DNA from: Bufo bufo
Taxonomy: Eukaryota; Chordata; Amphibia; Anura; Bufonidae
Assembly: GCF_905171765.1 (NCBI RefSeq)
Contig: NC_053397.1
Location: 8,127,677-8,191,676 of the forward strand
DNA: 64,000 nucleotides
Reading direction: 5' to 3'
Shown here in pieces: positions 12,235 through 23,551 of this stretch (positions are counted from its first letter, which is position 1; each line of letters begins with the position of its first letter). The notes under the pieces were generated by a model. It saw only the letters and a list, made by a program, of their open reading frames with translations. It was not told the origin of the DNA and did no database searches. A program made the translations under genes and the position numbers.

Positions 12235-13822
12235 CAGTGGATATAAAAAGTCTACACACCCCTGTTAAAATGTCAGGTTTCTGTGCTATAAAAAACGAGA
12301 CAAAGATAAATAATTTTAGAACTTTTTCCACCTTTAATGTGACCTATAAACTGTACGACTCAATTGAAAGACAAACTGAAATCTTTTAGATGGAGGGAAG
12401 AAAAATTATTAAAATAAAATAATATGGTTGCATAAGTGTGCACACCCTTAAACTAATACTTTGTTGAAGCACCTTTTGATTATATTCCAGCACTCAGTCT
12501 TTTTGGGTATGAGTCTATCAGCATGGCACATTTTGACTTGGCAAGATTTGCCCACTCTTCTTTGCAAAAACACTCCAAATCTGTCAGATTGCGAGGACAT
12601 CTCCTGGGCACAGCCCTCTTCAGATCACCCCACAGATTTTCACTCAGATTCAGGTCAGGGCTCTGGCTGGACCATTCCAAAACTTTCCTCTTCTTCTGGT
12701 GAAGCCATTCCTTGGTTGATTTGGATGTATGCTTTGGGTCGTTGTCATGCTGAGAAATGAAGTTCCTCTTTATGTTCAGCTTTCTAGCAGAAGCCTGAAG
12801 GTTTTGTGCCAATATTGACTGGTATTCGGAACTACTCATAATTCCCTCTAGCTTAACTAAGGCCCCAGTTCCAGCTGAAGAAGAACAGCCCCTTGGCAAG
12901 ATGATGCTGCCACCACCATGCTTCACTGTGGGGATGGGGTTTCTTTTGGTGATGTGCAGTGTGTTGTTTTTTTGCACCAAACATATCTTTTGGAATTATG
13001 GCCAAAAAGTTCAACCTTGGTTTCATCGGACCATAACACCTTTTCCCACATGCTTTTGGGAGACTTCAGATGTGTTTTTGCAAAATGTAGCCTGGCTTGG
13101 ATGTTTTTCTTAAGAAAAGGCTTTCGTCTTGCCACTTTACCCCATAGCCCAGACAAATGAAGAATACGGGAGATTGTTGTCACATGTACCACAGAGCCAG
13201 GACTTGCCAGATATTCCTGCAGCTCCTTTAATGTTGCTGTAGGCCTCTTGGTCGCCTCCCAGACCAGTTTTCTTCTCGTCTTTTCATCAGTTTTGGAGGG
13301 ACGTCCAGTTCTTGGTAATGTCACTGTTGTGCCATATTTTCTCCACTTGATGATGACGGTCTTCAATGTGTTCCATGGTAGATCTAGTGCCTTGGACATT
13401 CTTTTGTAACCTTCTCCTGACTGATACCTTCTAGCAATGAGATCCCTCTTATGCTTTGGAAGCTCTCTGTGGACCGTGGCTTCTGCTGTGGGATGCGACT
13501 AAGAAAATTTCAGGAAAGACCAACTAGAGCAGCTGAACTTTATTTGGGGTTAATCAGAGGCACTTTACATGGTGGCCGGTGTATGCTGACTCCCATCTAA
13601 CAGGATTCTGAATGTGATTGCTTAATTCTGAACACAGCTACATCCCCAGTTTTCTTCCCTCCACCTAAAAGATTTCAGTTTGTTTTTCAATTGAGTTGTA
13701 CAGTTTAAAGGTCACATTAAAGGTGGAAAAAGTTCTGAAATGATTTATCTTTGTCTCTTTTTTTTTTATATCACAGAAACCTGACATTTTAACAGGGGCG
13801 TGTAGACTTTTTATATCCACTG
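12235..13822 (-). mobile_element. Tc1-family DNA transposon, copy 1 (both ends present)
   Basis: A 1588-bp element bounded by TA on both sides (12233-12234 and 13823-13824). Both ends begin CAGTGGATATAAAAAGTCTA when read inward, and the inverted repeats extend through GTTAAAATGTCAGGTTTCTG and beyond. It carries one transposase gene on the minus strand. Size, TA target and layout are typical of Tc1. The same family recurs at 22857-25421 in the opposite orientation. Confidence 0.95.
12480..13477 (-). pseudogene. Tc1 transposase, copy 1, lightly damaged
   Basis: Reading on the minus strand, the N-terminal helix-turn-helix part (HRELPKHKRDLIARRYQSG, then LPWNTLKTVIIKWRKYG) is followed by the GRPSKTDEKTRR linker and the catalytic core. 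The catalytic triad is visible: Asp in VLWSDETKVELFG, Asp in QHDNDPKHTS and Glu in LNLSENLWGDLK, with the DD34E spacing of Tc1. Two lesions: the codon at the expected start is ACG, not ATG (a CpG-type change), and a frameshift near 12965-12980 (a T-run on the plus strand) splits the frame in two. The protein would bind the inverted repeats and cut and paste at TA sites if intact. Confidence 0.92.
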
Positions 13823-13932
13823 TATATGTCACAGACAAAGTATTCCTAGACCTATCATCTCTATACCACAGACGTCCTATCTCTAGACCTATCATCTCTA
13901 TACCACAGACGTCCTATCTCTAGACCTATCAT
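13823..13932. repeat. 37-bp minisatellite, fragment
   Basis: About two to three units (CATCTCTATACCACAGACG and so on) between the Tc1 element and duplication copy 2. Confidence 0.85.
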
Positions 13933-14476
13933 CATCTATCCCCCTTTTTGAGATGTTTGGAGGTGCAACCTTTGGTCCCTCATTCCTGCATTTTTCTATT
14001 TAGCAAATGATGACCTAGCGTAGGTGCAAACCATATGTTGGTGGTTAGTTGGGCAAACTTAGCTCGACCCTCTTCCAGGGTTAAACTGGTTAACTATATT
14101 AGCAGAGATTTCTCCATATGGTCCAAGTTCTTGCATGCAGTATTTTCTTAGATCTGTTAGGTAGGCTTTCAAAGTTATTCCTTGATTTACCCAAAAGGCT
14201 GGTCCAAAACTTTTACCATGAACGTTTGGAAGCTCTTGATCATGTCACCATGTTTTATGTGCAATTTTTGCCAACATTTAGAGTCAAAGACTAAACCATA
14301 GACGTCCTATTTCTATACCTAGTTCTATTCCATAGATGTCCTTTTTCTGCAAGTATCGATATACCAGATGTCTCTAGACCTATCTATACTCCTCTACATT
14401 GAAATTGCAACACCAAGAAGAAGAAGAAGCCATAAGGGTAATTGAAAGATTATTCGAGGAAGTAGTCAGTGTGGCT
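13933..14476 (+). repeat. 544-bp direct duplication, copy 2
   Basis: A near-perfect second copy of 10845-11388, set inside the 37-bp minisatellite. It ends within the Tc1-like fossil's first ~100 bases and passes straight into minisatellite sequence (GTGTGGCT then TTATCTCTATACC). Confidence 0.93.
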
Positions 14477-14800
14477 TTATCTCTATACCACAGACGTCCT
14501 ATCTCTAGACCTATCATCTCTATACCACAGACGTCCTATCTCTAGACCTATCATCTCTATACCACAGACGTCCTATCTCTAGACCTATCATCTCTATACC
14601 ACAGACGTCCTATCTCTAGACCTATCATCTCTATACCACAGACGTCCTATCTCTAGACCTATCATCTCTATACCACAGACGTCCTATCTCTAGACCTATC
14701 ATCTCTATACCACAGACGTCCTATCTCTAGACCTATCATCTCTATACCACAGACGTCCTATCTCTAGACCTATCTCTATACCACAGACGTCTATCTCTAG
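14477..14800. repeat. 37-bp minisatellite, main block
   Basis: About 8-9 nearly identical units (ATCATCTCTATACCACAGACG then TCCTATCTCTAGACCT). The units are far more uniform than the copies at 12111-12232, which points to recent expansion. Confidence 0.95.
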
Positions 14801-16296
14801 GGTCCTTATCTCTCCAACCATCTTAGAGAATCTCAGACCTTATAGCTCATGTTGCCTCCTCCAGCCCTATGAATACTCGATGATGGCGCCGTGACCTATT
14901 ATATTATCATTCATCTTCATCCCGATCCCCCCAATCATCAGCAATATTACGATCAGCGTACATCTTCTGCCAGCGGGTGAACGGTAATATAGCCGGGATG
15001 TTAGAATAATTATCTCCTAGTGTGGAGAGAGCTGTGATTACCGCTGACATTATGCAGCATGACCGCGTCTGTAATTGATGTCGGGATTAACAAAATTGCC
15101 ACGTGTCAGCTGGTCAAGCACGACCGGCTGATAGCGATAACGTGACGGCGACCGTCTCCTCACCCTGCCGTCGGAGGAATGCAGAGAGCCGCGTCTTGTG
15201 CTTTAGCAAACACGGAGAGTTAACAATGAGCTAATTTATTAACGGGAGCGATAAGTATAATAATTAGGCGCGGTGCTTACAAGTTATTTTAATTATTATC
15301 TGCCGCTCAGGCAGCCGCCTCTAAAACAGCGGTCTGAGCACCAACGAATGCCGCCATTGTTCTGACGGCGTATCAATGAGAGCTGTAATGCTGGATCCAT
15401 GTGTGGATGTTAGGAGCCATTTCATCCCGGAGCTCCGCAGGACGAGCGATTTGATGCCGCGCTGGAATACGACGTGCAGTATATTTTACAGAGGAAGCTG
15501 CAGAATTAGCGGCGGTTAATTAGAATTCGCTATCTGCTCACCAGGGCGTCAATGAGGCAAGCCTAGAGATATGACGGGTAATAAGAAGTGACAGAACCGG
15601 CAGGAGCGGCAGAAACTTCACACCCGCAGGCGGTGTACACAGCAACCCCCGCCATGAAGGGAATAGTCTATGTCACGTTGCTGCCGCCATGACCCCATAC
15701 AGGTGCTTGTAACTCGATGGCCACTTTATGGGCACCCGACACATTAAAGGGGTATTCTGTTCTCAGGAAATAATGAAAAGTTCTACAGTTTCCAAAGCAC
15801 CTTCTTAGTACTTCATCAAGATCTCTGCTTGCTATCATTTAGTGGAAGCTCCTATTCTTCACTTCCAGTGGTCACGTAATAGTCGCACAGCAACCAGTGG
15901 ACACCCTGCAGGGACCCTCGCCTCCTAAGACCATAGAAGGGCAGGGATGGGTTCACCTCTATCATTTTAGCATGGGGTCTCCTGCTTATGCCCCTATTCT
16001 TTAGCTGCTATTATCTGTTACTGGGAAAGCTGGATTACCCCGATGTGGTCAATAATGCAGCTTCCACCAGGGTTGTCACCCAGCTTTCCCAGACTCATGA
16101 ATGTCAGGTCTTTCCAGAAGGGCCAGGCTAAGCTTGGTGGATTCTCCTGGAGAATGGATTTGGTGATGATCCACATTCAGCTTCATTTTTGGGGATCCCT
16201 CCTGACCTCCAGCTGTAGCCTCATGTACAGTAGGAGAGGGGGCTGTGCACCTGCGTGGTCCAGTCCTTGGGAGTGTATAACAGTAAATGAAATGCG
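14801..16296. other. unassigned DNA, no gene seen
   Basis: Mostly non-repetitive. The part from 15210 to 15330 is AT-rich with TAATTA-like words (AGCTAATTTATTAACGGG, ATAATTAGGCGCGG) and may be a conserved non-coding element. From about 15745 (AAAGGGGTATTCTG) it resembles common interspersed repeats. At 16023-16095 an imperfect inverted pair of GGGAAAGCTGG / CCCAGCTTTCCC occurs, matching the motif seen at 48206-48301. Confidence 0.5.
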
Positions 16297-16445
16297 CTAG
16301 AACAGGGATGCTCAACCTGTGGCCCTCCAGCTGTTTCAAAACTACAACTCCCATCATGCCTTAATAGCTTTAGGCTGTCCAAGCTTGCTGGGAGTTGTAG
16401 TTTTGCAACAGCTGGAGGGCTGCAGGTTGGGCATTTCTGCTCTAG
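16297..16445. mobile_element. short foldback element, family M4
   Basis: A near-complete palindrome of about 149 bp. Both arms carry GCCCTCCAGCTGTT followed by AAAACTACAACTCCCA when read inward, and the outer ends are CTAGAACAG / CTGCTCTAG. Related copies are at 22133-22262 and 45147-45290. It has no coding capacity and behaves as a MITE. Confidence 0.85.
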
Positions 16446-16556
16446 AAGGTGGCTCCATTTTTCAATATCCCTGCTTGTCGAATGAGAATATAAACAATCC
16501 TGGCTGACACTTTACTTTAATCCATTCCAGAGTCTGATGTAGAGTTGTCGGTTTTT

Positions 16557-17875
16557 AAGGTGGAAGACCCTGCTGTGACTCCATATATAGCTTAGGAGTC
16601 CCTGCTCTGACTCCATATATAGCTTAGGAGTCCCTGCTCTGACTCCATATATGGCTTGGGAGTCCCTGCTCTGACTCCATATATGGCTTGGGAGTCCCTG
16701 CTCTGACTCCATATATGGCTTGGGGCTCCCTGCTCTGACTCCATATATGGCTTGGGAGTCCCTGCTCTGACTCTGTATATGGCTTGGGAGTCTCTGCTCT
16801 GACTCCGTATATGGCTTGGGAGTCCCTGCTGTGACTCCATATATGGCTTAGGAGTCCCTGCTCTGTATCTATATATGGCTTAGGAGTCCCTGCTCTGACT
16901 CCATATATGGCTTGGGAGTCCCTGCTCTGACTCCATATATGGCTTGGGAGTCCCTGCTCTGTCTCCATATATGGCTTAGGAGTCCCTGCTCTGACTCCAT
17001 ATATGGCTTGGGAGTCCCTGCTCTGACTCCATATATGGCTTAGGAGTCCCTGCTCTGACTCCATATATGGCTTGGGAGTCCCTGCTCTGTCTCCATATAT
17101 GGCTTGGGAGTCCCTGCTCTGACTCCATATATGGCTTGGGAGTCCCTGCTCTGACTCCATATATGGCTTGGGAGTCCCTGCTCTGACTCCATATATGGCT
17201 TGGGAGTCCCTGCTCTGACTCCATATATGGCTTAGGAGTCCCTGCTCTGTCTCCATATATGGCTTAGGAGTCCCTGCTGTGACTGCATATATGGCTTAGG
17301 AGTCCCTGCTCTGTATCTATATATGGCTTAGGAGTCCCTGCTCTGACTCCATATATGGCTTAGGAGTCCCTGCTCTGTATCTATATATGGCTTAGGAGTC
17401 CCTGCTCTGACTCCATATATGGCTTAGGAGTCCCTGCTCTGTATCTATATATGGCTTAGGAGTCCCTGCTCTGTCTCCATATATGGCTTAGGAGTCCCTG
17501 CTCTGTCTCCATATATGGCTTAGGAGTCCCTGCTCTGACTCCATATATGGCTTAGGAGTCCCTGCTCTGTCTCCATATATGGCTTGGGAGTCCCTGCTCT
17601 GACTCCATATATGGCTTAGGAGTCCCTGCTCTGTCTCCATATATGGCTTAGGAGTCCCTGCTGTGACTGCATATATGGCTTGGGAGTCCCTGCTGTGACT
17701 GCATATATGGCTTAGGAGTCCCTGCTCTGACTCCATATATGGCTTGGGAGTCCCTGCTCTGACTCCATATATGGCTTAGGAGTCCCTGCTCTGACTCCAT
17801 ATATGGCTTGGGAGTCCCTGCTGTGACTGCATATATGGCTTGGGAGTCCCTGTTCCCTGTCCATATATGGCTGTG
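16557..17875. repeat. 32-bp minisatellite
   Basis: About 41 units of 32 bp (GGAGTCCCTGCTCTGACTCC then ATATATGGCTTA). Variant units with TGTATCTATATA, CTGTCTCC or TGTGACTGC alternate irregularly. Minus-strand open frames of up to 210 codons here are repeat artefacts. Confidence 0.97.
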
Positions 17876-17989
17876 TCCACATATGCAGTCAGTGCTATGA
17901 CTCAGAAGGGGGTATTCCCAAGAGCTGTCAGTTTGCCTGGGGACACCCTGTGTATTTAACATTTCTTCAGTCTCCATTTTTAAACAGCC

Positions 17990-18063
17990 TCTGCCAGGTC
18001 TGGAACCAACAACTTTTTGCATTGAAGGCAAAGACTCTAACAAGTGAGCCAAAGAGCTCAATG
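17990..18063 (-). repeat. tRNA-like module, left arm
   Basis: Read on the minus strand it contains GAGCTCTTTGGCTCACTTG and later GTTGTTGGTTCCAGA. These resemble the A box and B box of a tRNA-derived promoter with roughly tRNA spacing. It is too diverged for a functional tRNA. Confidence 0.5.
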
Positions 18064-18349
18064 CTAGTCAGTTGAAGGTTCCATGTATTGTGTTTTCAGA
18101 TGTACAATGTACTGGAATCTACAGATATATCTCTATACATACCAGGATAATGTATGGGAGGTTTTTTTTTCTGTATATACCAGAATATTATTATTATTCT
18201 TTTAGCAATTGCAAAAATGTAATGACACAAAATAAATTACAATAATCAAAAAACTGTCCATTTTAGAAGAAGAACAATTAAAAGAATGGAAGCATCGTCT
18301 CCCTCAAATGATGGAAATGAAAGTCATCTAATGGACAGCGCTCACTATA

Positions 18350-18618
18350 AGGCCTCATGCACATGAGTGTGTGTCTGTTTTTTCAGTCCGCAAACAGCAG
18401 ATCTGCAAAATACAAATACCGTCCATGTGCTGTCCCCATCCCTATGTCCATTCTGCAAATGACAGAAAATGTCCTATTGCCCATAAAATTCAGTTTATGG
18501 ACCTACTAAAATCAATGGGTCTGCAAAAAAATGCGGATGGCACATGGACGGTATCCATATCTTGCGGATTTGCGGTTTACGGATCTTAAAAGGGATACAG
18601 TCATGTGCATAAGGGCTT
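18350..18618. mobile_element. foldback/MITE-like element, family M2
   Basis: Begins AGGCCTCATGCACATGAG-type sequence and ends with the inverse (CATGTGCATAAGGGCTT). The interior is made of short GC-rich words such as TCCGCAAA and CTTGCGGATTTGCGG. It sits at the centre of the large palindrome. The same ends occur at 43601-43913, 51962-52259, 52807-53258 and 62024-62330. Confidence 0.8.
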
Positions 18619-18934
18619 ATAATCAGTGCGGTCCATTACGTGGCAACGATCATTTCCGTCATTTGAGGGAGACGATGCTTCCATTCTTTTAATTGTTCTT
18701 CTTCTATAATGGACAGTTTTGTGATTCTTGCAATTTATTTTGTGCCATTACATTTTTTGCAATTGCTAAAAAATATAAAATATATTATATATATGGAAAT
18801 AATCTCCCATGCAATGTCCTGGTATATAGAGAGAATGCTGTAGATTCCAGTACATTGTACATCTGAATACAGAACACTTGGTAAACACAAGCTACTAAGG
18901 TTTTTATCCAGAGAAAATCTTGCATTTACTATCA

Positions 18935-18999
18935 GTGAGCTCTGTGGCTCAGCGGTCAGAGTCTTTACCTTCAATGCAGAAGGTCATGGGTTCAAAAAT
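18935..18999 (+). repeat. tRNA-like module, right arm
   Basis: GAGCTCTGTGGCTCAGCGG followed by TCAGAGTCT resembles a tRNA 5' half with an A box (TGGCTCAGCGGTCAGAG). GGTCATGGGTTCAAAA about 35 bases later resembles a B box and T arm. There is no convincing acceptor stem or terminator, so I read it as tRNA-derived, not a tRNA gene. Confidence 0.55.
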
Positions 19000-19007
19000 A
19001 AATGTTA

Positions 19008-19320
19008 AAGGGGTTTTCAGAGACTTTAATACTGATAGGTCATCAGTATGTGAGCGATGGGTGTCCGACACCTGGGCCCCCGATGATCAGCTGTTTGAGA
19101 AGGCACTGGTGCTCCCGGGAGGCCATCGTGTATGCATGCCACAGAAAGAGCCCAGCTCCTCTACGTGAAGTCGTGCGAGCAGAACCGGCTCAGACCCTGT
19201 TTACAGAGGTGCGGATACTGCAGGTGCAGATTACATCCTCCTCCGAAATTATCATTATTTCCACAGCGGAACACGGGGCAGGACCTGAGACTTTTCAACC
19301 CCATTGAATTAGGATAACTT
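19008..19320. repeat. interspersed repeat fragment
   Basis: AAAGGGGTTTTCAGAGAC followed by TGATAGGTCATCAGTATG, a GTGTCCGACACC stretch and GATGATCAGCTGTTTGAG resembles a high-copy frog repeat with its own internal dyads. No coding content. Confidence 0.5.
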
Positions 19321-19494
19321 GGGGGAAAGCTTTATGCTGCGTATTTTCAGGTGGATTTTTCATCCATATGTGAAGGCACCCCAACAGGACGCGGAATGAC
19401 CGCCAGTTCCAATTATAATGATGCGGATTTATAGTGCTGATTATCTATCTATTATCAGGGGTGCACCTAGCCCTTCTGCTGCCTGAGGCGAAAA

Positions 19495-20365
19495 CTGAAA
19501 CGGCTGTGCGGAATGTCCCGGGTCCGGCTGGCTGGATGCATGGAATGTTCCGGGTCTGGATGGCTGTGCAGAATATTCCAGGTCCGGCTGGCTGTAAAGA
19601 ATGTACCAGGTTCGGCTGTGTGTGCGTAATGTTCCGGATCTGGCTGTCTGTGCAGAATGTTCTGGGTCTAGATGGCTGCATGGAATGTTCCGGGCCTGGA
19701 TGCCTGTGCGGAATGTTCTGGGTCTGGATTGCTGTGAGTAATGTTTTGGGTCCAGCTGGCTGTCTGGAATGTTCTGGGTCCAGCTGGCTGCATGGAATGT
19801 GTCGGGCCTGGATGCCTGTGAGAAACGTTCATGGTCCGGTTGGATGTGCGGAATGTTCTAGGTTTGGCTGGCTGCATGGAATGTTCTGGGTATAGATGGC
19901 TATGCAGAATGTCCCAGGTCTGGATGGCTGCGTGTAATGTTCCGGGCCCGGCTGGATGTGCAGAATGCTCTGGGTCTGGATGCCTGTGCAGAATGTTTCG
20001 GGTCCGGCTGGCTGTATGGAATGTTCTGGGTCTAGATGCCTGTGCAGAATGTTTTGGGTCCGGCTGGCTGTGCGGAATGTTCTGGGTCTGGATGGCTGTA
20101 TGGAATGTTCTGGGTCTGGATGCCTGTGCAGAATGTTTTGGGTCCGGCTGGCTGTATGGAATGTTCTGGGTCTAGATGGCTGTGCGGAATGTTCTGGGTC
20201 TGGATGGCTGCGGAATGTTCTGGGTCTAGATGGCTGTGTGGAATGTTCTGGGTCTAGATGGCTGTGCGGAATGTTCTGGGTCTAGATGACTGTGCGGAAT
20301 GTTCTGGGTCTAGATGGCTGTGCGGAATGCTCTGGGTCTGGAAGGCTGCGGAATGTTCTGTGTCG
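19495..20365. repeat. 28-bp minisatellite
   Basis: About 30 units around ATGGCTGTGCGGAATGTTCT then GGGTCTAG. The left half is more diverged (GGTCCGGCTGGC variants) than the right half, where units become nearly identical. Open frames of up to 153 codons with a recurring NVLGLDGCAECSG-like peptide come from the repeat. Confidence 0.95.
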
Positions 20366-20867
20366 GGCTCAGTGCTGGCATGCCTGGTCGTATGGCTGCT
20401 TCAGATAAGCTGTAATTTGGGTGCAGTCCAGATGACGTTTAATGATTTGATAACATTGCAATGTGACACAAGGTCAGCGGCTCCGAAATAAAATTGCTTA
20501 AAGGTGCTTCCACGGAGCACGCCGCTGAGGAGGCTGAGATAAGAGCTAAATAATTCACGCTGATGAGGTGAGAGCCGCACTCCGCGCTGCAAACCGATGT
20601 CTGCTAAATCAATACAAAAAGTCTGCTCTCCATACACGGCTGTGTACATTGGAAGGTTTCCCGGGAAGAGGGGGTGCAGTAGATGCGGAGGCAGGAGGAG
20701 CGGTATAAAAGGGAGAGCTGAACATGGACCACGTAACACAGAGAAGATGATTATTAACCCTGTCCGATTTAGGACCCAGCTGTTTACTCCCAGTCCTAAT
20801 CCAGAAGTTGCAATAAACTAGGATTCTCCTTATACATATATATGTGTGTGTGCGCATTATATATACA
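20366..20867. other. unassigned DNA, no gene seen
   Basis: No recognisable domain in any frame. A short TA/TG microsatellite (about 20834-20852) precedes the next transposon. Confidence 0.55.
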
Positions 20868-21409
20868 ACCCCAATTACAAAAAAGTTGGGACACTGTGTA
20901 AAATGTGAATAAATGCAGAAAAGAACAGGACGCAGTGATCAGTAAATCTCATAGACCCATATGCTATTCACAAGAAATTATAGAACAGATATCAGATGTG
21001 GAAACTGAGACATTTAAAAAAAAATTCCCTCTTTTAGAACTTGATGGCAGCAACGCATCTCAAAAATATGGGACGGGGGCAACAAAGTAACAGGTGCTGA
21101 TAAAAAACAGCTGGAGGAACGATCTGCAACTAGGTGACACGACTGAGCATAAAACCAGCAGCACCTTACAGGGGCAGAGTCTTCCACAAGCAAAATCGGC
21201 AGAGGCCACCAATCTGCAAAAAACTGCATCAGAAAACTGTGGAACAATGTAAAATTGTGAAGACTTTGAATATCCCACCATCTACAGTATAAAATATTAT
21301 GAAAACATCCATAGAATCTGGAGAAGTCTATGGATACAAGGGACAAGGCCAACGGTCAGTATGGGATGCTCCTGATCTACAAGGTCTAAGGTGCTAGAGC
21401 GCTAAAAAC

Positions 21410-21779
21410 AGGCTGATTCTGTGCTGGAAATCAATGCATCGGCTAAGGAACATTCCAGAAATTACTGCATCGGCCTAGGAACATTCCAGAAATTACTGCA
21501 TCGGCTAAGGAACACTTCCAGAAATCACTGCATGGGCTGAGGAACATTCCAGAAATTACTGCATGGGCTGAGGAACATTCCAGAAATTACTGCATGGGCT
21601 GAGGAACATTCCAGAAATTACTGCATGGGCTGAGGAACATTCCAGAAATTACTGCATCGGCTAAGGAACACTTCCAGAAATCACTGCATGGGCTGAGGAA
21701 CATTCCAGAAATTACTGCATCGGCTAAGGAACACTTCCAGATATCACTGCATGGGCTCAGGAACATTCCAGAAATCAAT
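21410..21779. repeat. 31-33-bp minisatellite inside a transposon fossil
   Basis: About 11-12 units of GAAATTACTGCATCGGCTAA then GGAACATTCCA (variants CATGGGCTGAGG and CACTTCCAG). It lies in the middle of the decayed Tc1/mariner-like element and probably arose from a short element-internal segment. Confidence 0.93.
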
Positions 21780-22132
21780 GTCTATGAACACAGTTTGCTG
21801 TGCAATCCACACATTTAAACCTGTGTCATGCAAAGAAGAAGCCATATGTCACCGCAATCCAGAAACACTGCTGTTTTCAATGGGTCATTTAAAAGCTCAT
21901 TTAAAGTGAACTGAGGCAAAATGGAAATTGTTCTTTGATCAGATGAATCAGAATTAGAAATTATTTTTGGAAACCACTGACGCTGTGTTCTGCGGACTCA
22001 AGAGGAGAGGGACCATCCAGCTTGGTGTCAGCGCACAGTTCTGCTTCTCTGATGGTATGGAGGTGCATTAATGCCTATGGCGTGGGCAGCTTACACATCT
22101 GGGAAGGCACTACCAATGCTGAACAGTGTTTA

Positions 22133-22262
22133 GACCAGGGATCAGCAACCTCCAGCACTCCAGCTGTTGTAAAACTACAACTCCCAGCATGCTCCTTTCA
22201 CTTCTGTGGGAGTTCAGAGAACAGCCAAACAAGTGATGTGCCGGAGGTTGCCGACCCCTGGT
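22133..22262. mobile_element. short foldback element, family M4
   Basis: Ends GACCAGGGATCAGCAACCTC and its near inverse GGAGGTTGCCGACCCCTGGT; inside are CCAGCTGTTGTAAAACTACA and ACTCCCAGCATGC. It interrupts the Tc1/mariner-like fossil between ACAGTGTTTA and TAGGGGTTCTAG. Confidence 0.85.
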
Positions 22263-22440
22263 ATAGGGGTTCTAGAACAACATCTGCTCCATCCAGACAA
22301 CGTCTCAGTCAGGGAAGACCTTCCATATTTCAGTAAGACATTTCTAAACCACAGAACAACAAGGCTTCTCAGAAGAAGAGTTCGGGTGATGAATCGGCCG
22401 CCTCCATCCAGAACTTTCACCAATAAAATCATTTTTTGAG

Positions 22441-22854
22441 GAGGAGTTAAGTTCTATGATCTGCTGCGAATAAACTGTGGGTCTGTGATGTTTACAGATC
22501 ATTGCATTCTATTTATATTGACATTTATTTACATTTCACACAGCGCCCCGACGTTTTTAGAATTTCTATACATACACACACACTGCTCTCCCCGCTCTCT
22601 AGTGGCTACATTATCATTTATGGGCGCCCACAAAAATTATCAGAAATACAGCCGTTGATCGAGACAGTTTTCTTACAACTTGGTGTCTGAAGATTTCTGG
22701 ACCATAACATGGAAATGTAAGTAAAACAATTGTTATTATTCTTTATGTCAGCCCTCAAATATTATAAATCCTAATATACTTATACTCCAGAGGTACATTC
22801 ACAATTTTGCAGCTTCATAGCTAAAATCTCCCAGCAACCCTTGATTCTCCAGAG
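22441..22854. other. unassigned DNA, no gene seen
   Basis: AT-rich, with a short ACAC tract near 22570. No open frame with a recognisable domain. Confidence 0.55.
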
Positions 22855-23283
22855 TACAGTGGATATAAAAAGTCTACACACCCGTTAAAATGTCAGGTTT
22901 CTGTGATGTAAAAAAATAAGACAAAGATAAATTATTTCAGAACTTTTTCCACCTTTAATGTGACCTATAAACTGTACAACTCAATTAAAAAAACAAACTG
23001 AAATCTTTTAGGTGGAGGGAAGAAAACTAAAATAATGTGTTTGCATAAGTGTGCACACCCTCTTATAACTGGGGATGTCGCTGTGTTCAGAATTAAGGAA
23101 TCACATTCAGAATCCTGTTAGATCGGAGTCAGCATACACCGGCCATCATGTAAAGTGCCTCTGATTAACCCCAAATAAAGTTCAGCTGCTCTAGTTGGTC
23201 TTTCCTGAAATCTTCTTAGTCGCATCCGACAGCAGAAGCCGTGGTCCACAGAGAGCTTCCAAAGCATCAGAGGGATCTCATTG

Positions 23284-23440
23284 TTAGGTCGAATGCACAC
23301 GGCCGTGTTCCGCGGCCGAGAGCGGTCCGTGGTATGCCGGGCTGGATTCCTGTTCAGAGCAGGAGCGCACGGCGTCATTGGTTGCTATGACGCCGTGCGC
23401 TTCATGCCACCGCTGCTGTACAGTAATACACTATACGAGT
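23284..23440. mobile_element. short insertion in Tc1 copy 2
   Basis: Alignment with copy 1 shows foreign sequence between CTCATTG and GTCAGGAGAA. It starts GTCGAATGCACACGGCCGTG and contains a dyad (CGCACGGCGTCATTGG / ATGACGCCGTGCG), resembling other foldback elements in the window, but a matching right end is not seen. Probably a truncated MITE. Confidence 0.6.
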
Positions 23441-23551
23441 GTCAGGAGAAGGTCAGGAGAAGAGTACAAAATAATTTCCAAGGCATTAGATCTACCATGG
23501 AACACAGTGGAGACCGTCATCATCAAGTGGAGAAAATATGGCATAACAGTA

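Larger units (their letters stand above)
17985..18999. mobile_element. ~1-kb palindrome with tRNA-like outer ends
   Basis: The left arm (about 17985-18349) and right arm (about 18619-18999) are inverted copies. For example, AGAAGAAGAACAATTAAAAG with GAATGGAAGCATCGTCTCCC on the left has its near-perfect complement on the right. The arms enclose an M2 foldback element at 18350-18618. Each arm ends, at the outside, in a tRNA-like module pointing outward. I do not recognise the family; it could be a pair of tRNA-derived SINEs in head-to-head orientation or one foldback transposon that captured a tRNA-like end. Confidence 0.75.
20868..22440 (+). pseudogene. decayed Tc1/mariner-like transposon and transposase
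   Basis: The left end ACCCCAATTACAAAAAAGTTGGG with GACACTGTGTAAAATGTG resembles the ends of a fish and frog DNA transposon family. On the plus strand the transposase can be traced in fragments: an N-terminal remnant (around 21000-21380), then SASLMVWRCINAYGVGSLHIW (about 22040-22100). After an M4 insertion comes a tail that includes LEQHLLHPDNVSVREDLPYF (about 22274-22330). A 31-bp minisatellite has expanded inside it. Multiple frameshifts and stops; no catalytic triad can be assembled. Superfamily is inferred from remembered family resemblance, so moderate confidence. Confidence 0.65.

Noticed and set aside
16624..17256. Minus-strand frame of 210 codons
   Set aside because: Product of the 32-bp minisatellite. 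Peptide period and open state follow from the repeat.
18935..18999. Functional tRNA gene
   Set aside because: A and B boxes are recognisable, but acceptor stem, anticodon arm pairing and T-run terminator are not convincing. It is part of a palindromic repeat.
20609..20857. Minus-strand frame of 82 codons near GC-rich sequence
   Set aside because: No domain, no codon-like pattern, and overlapping alternative frames are equally open.
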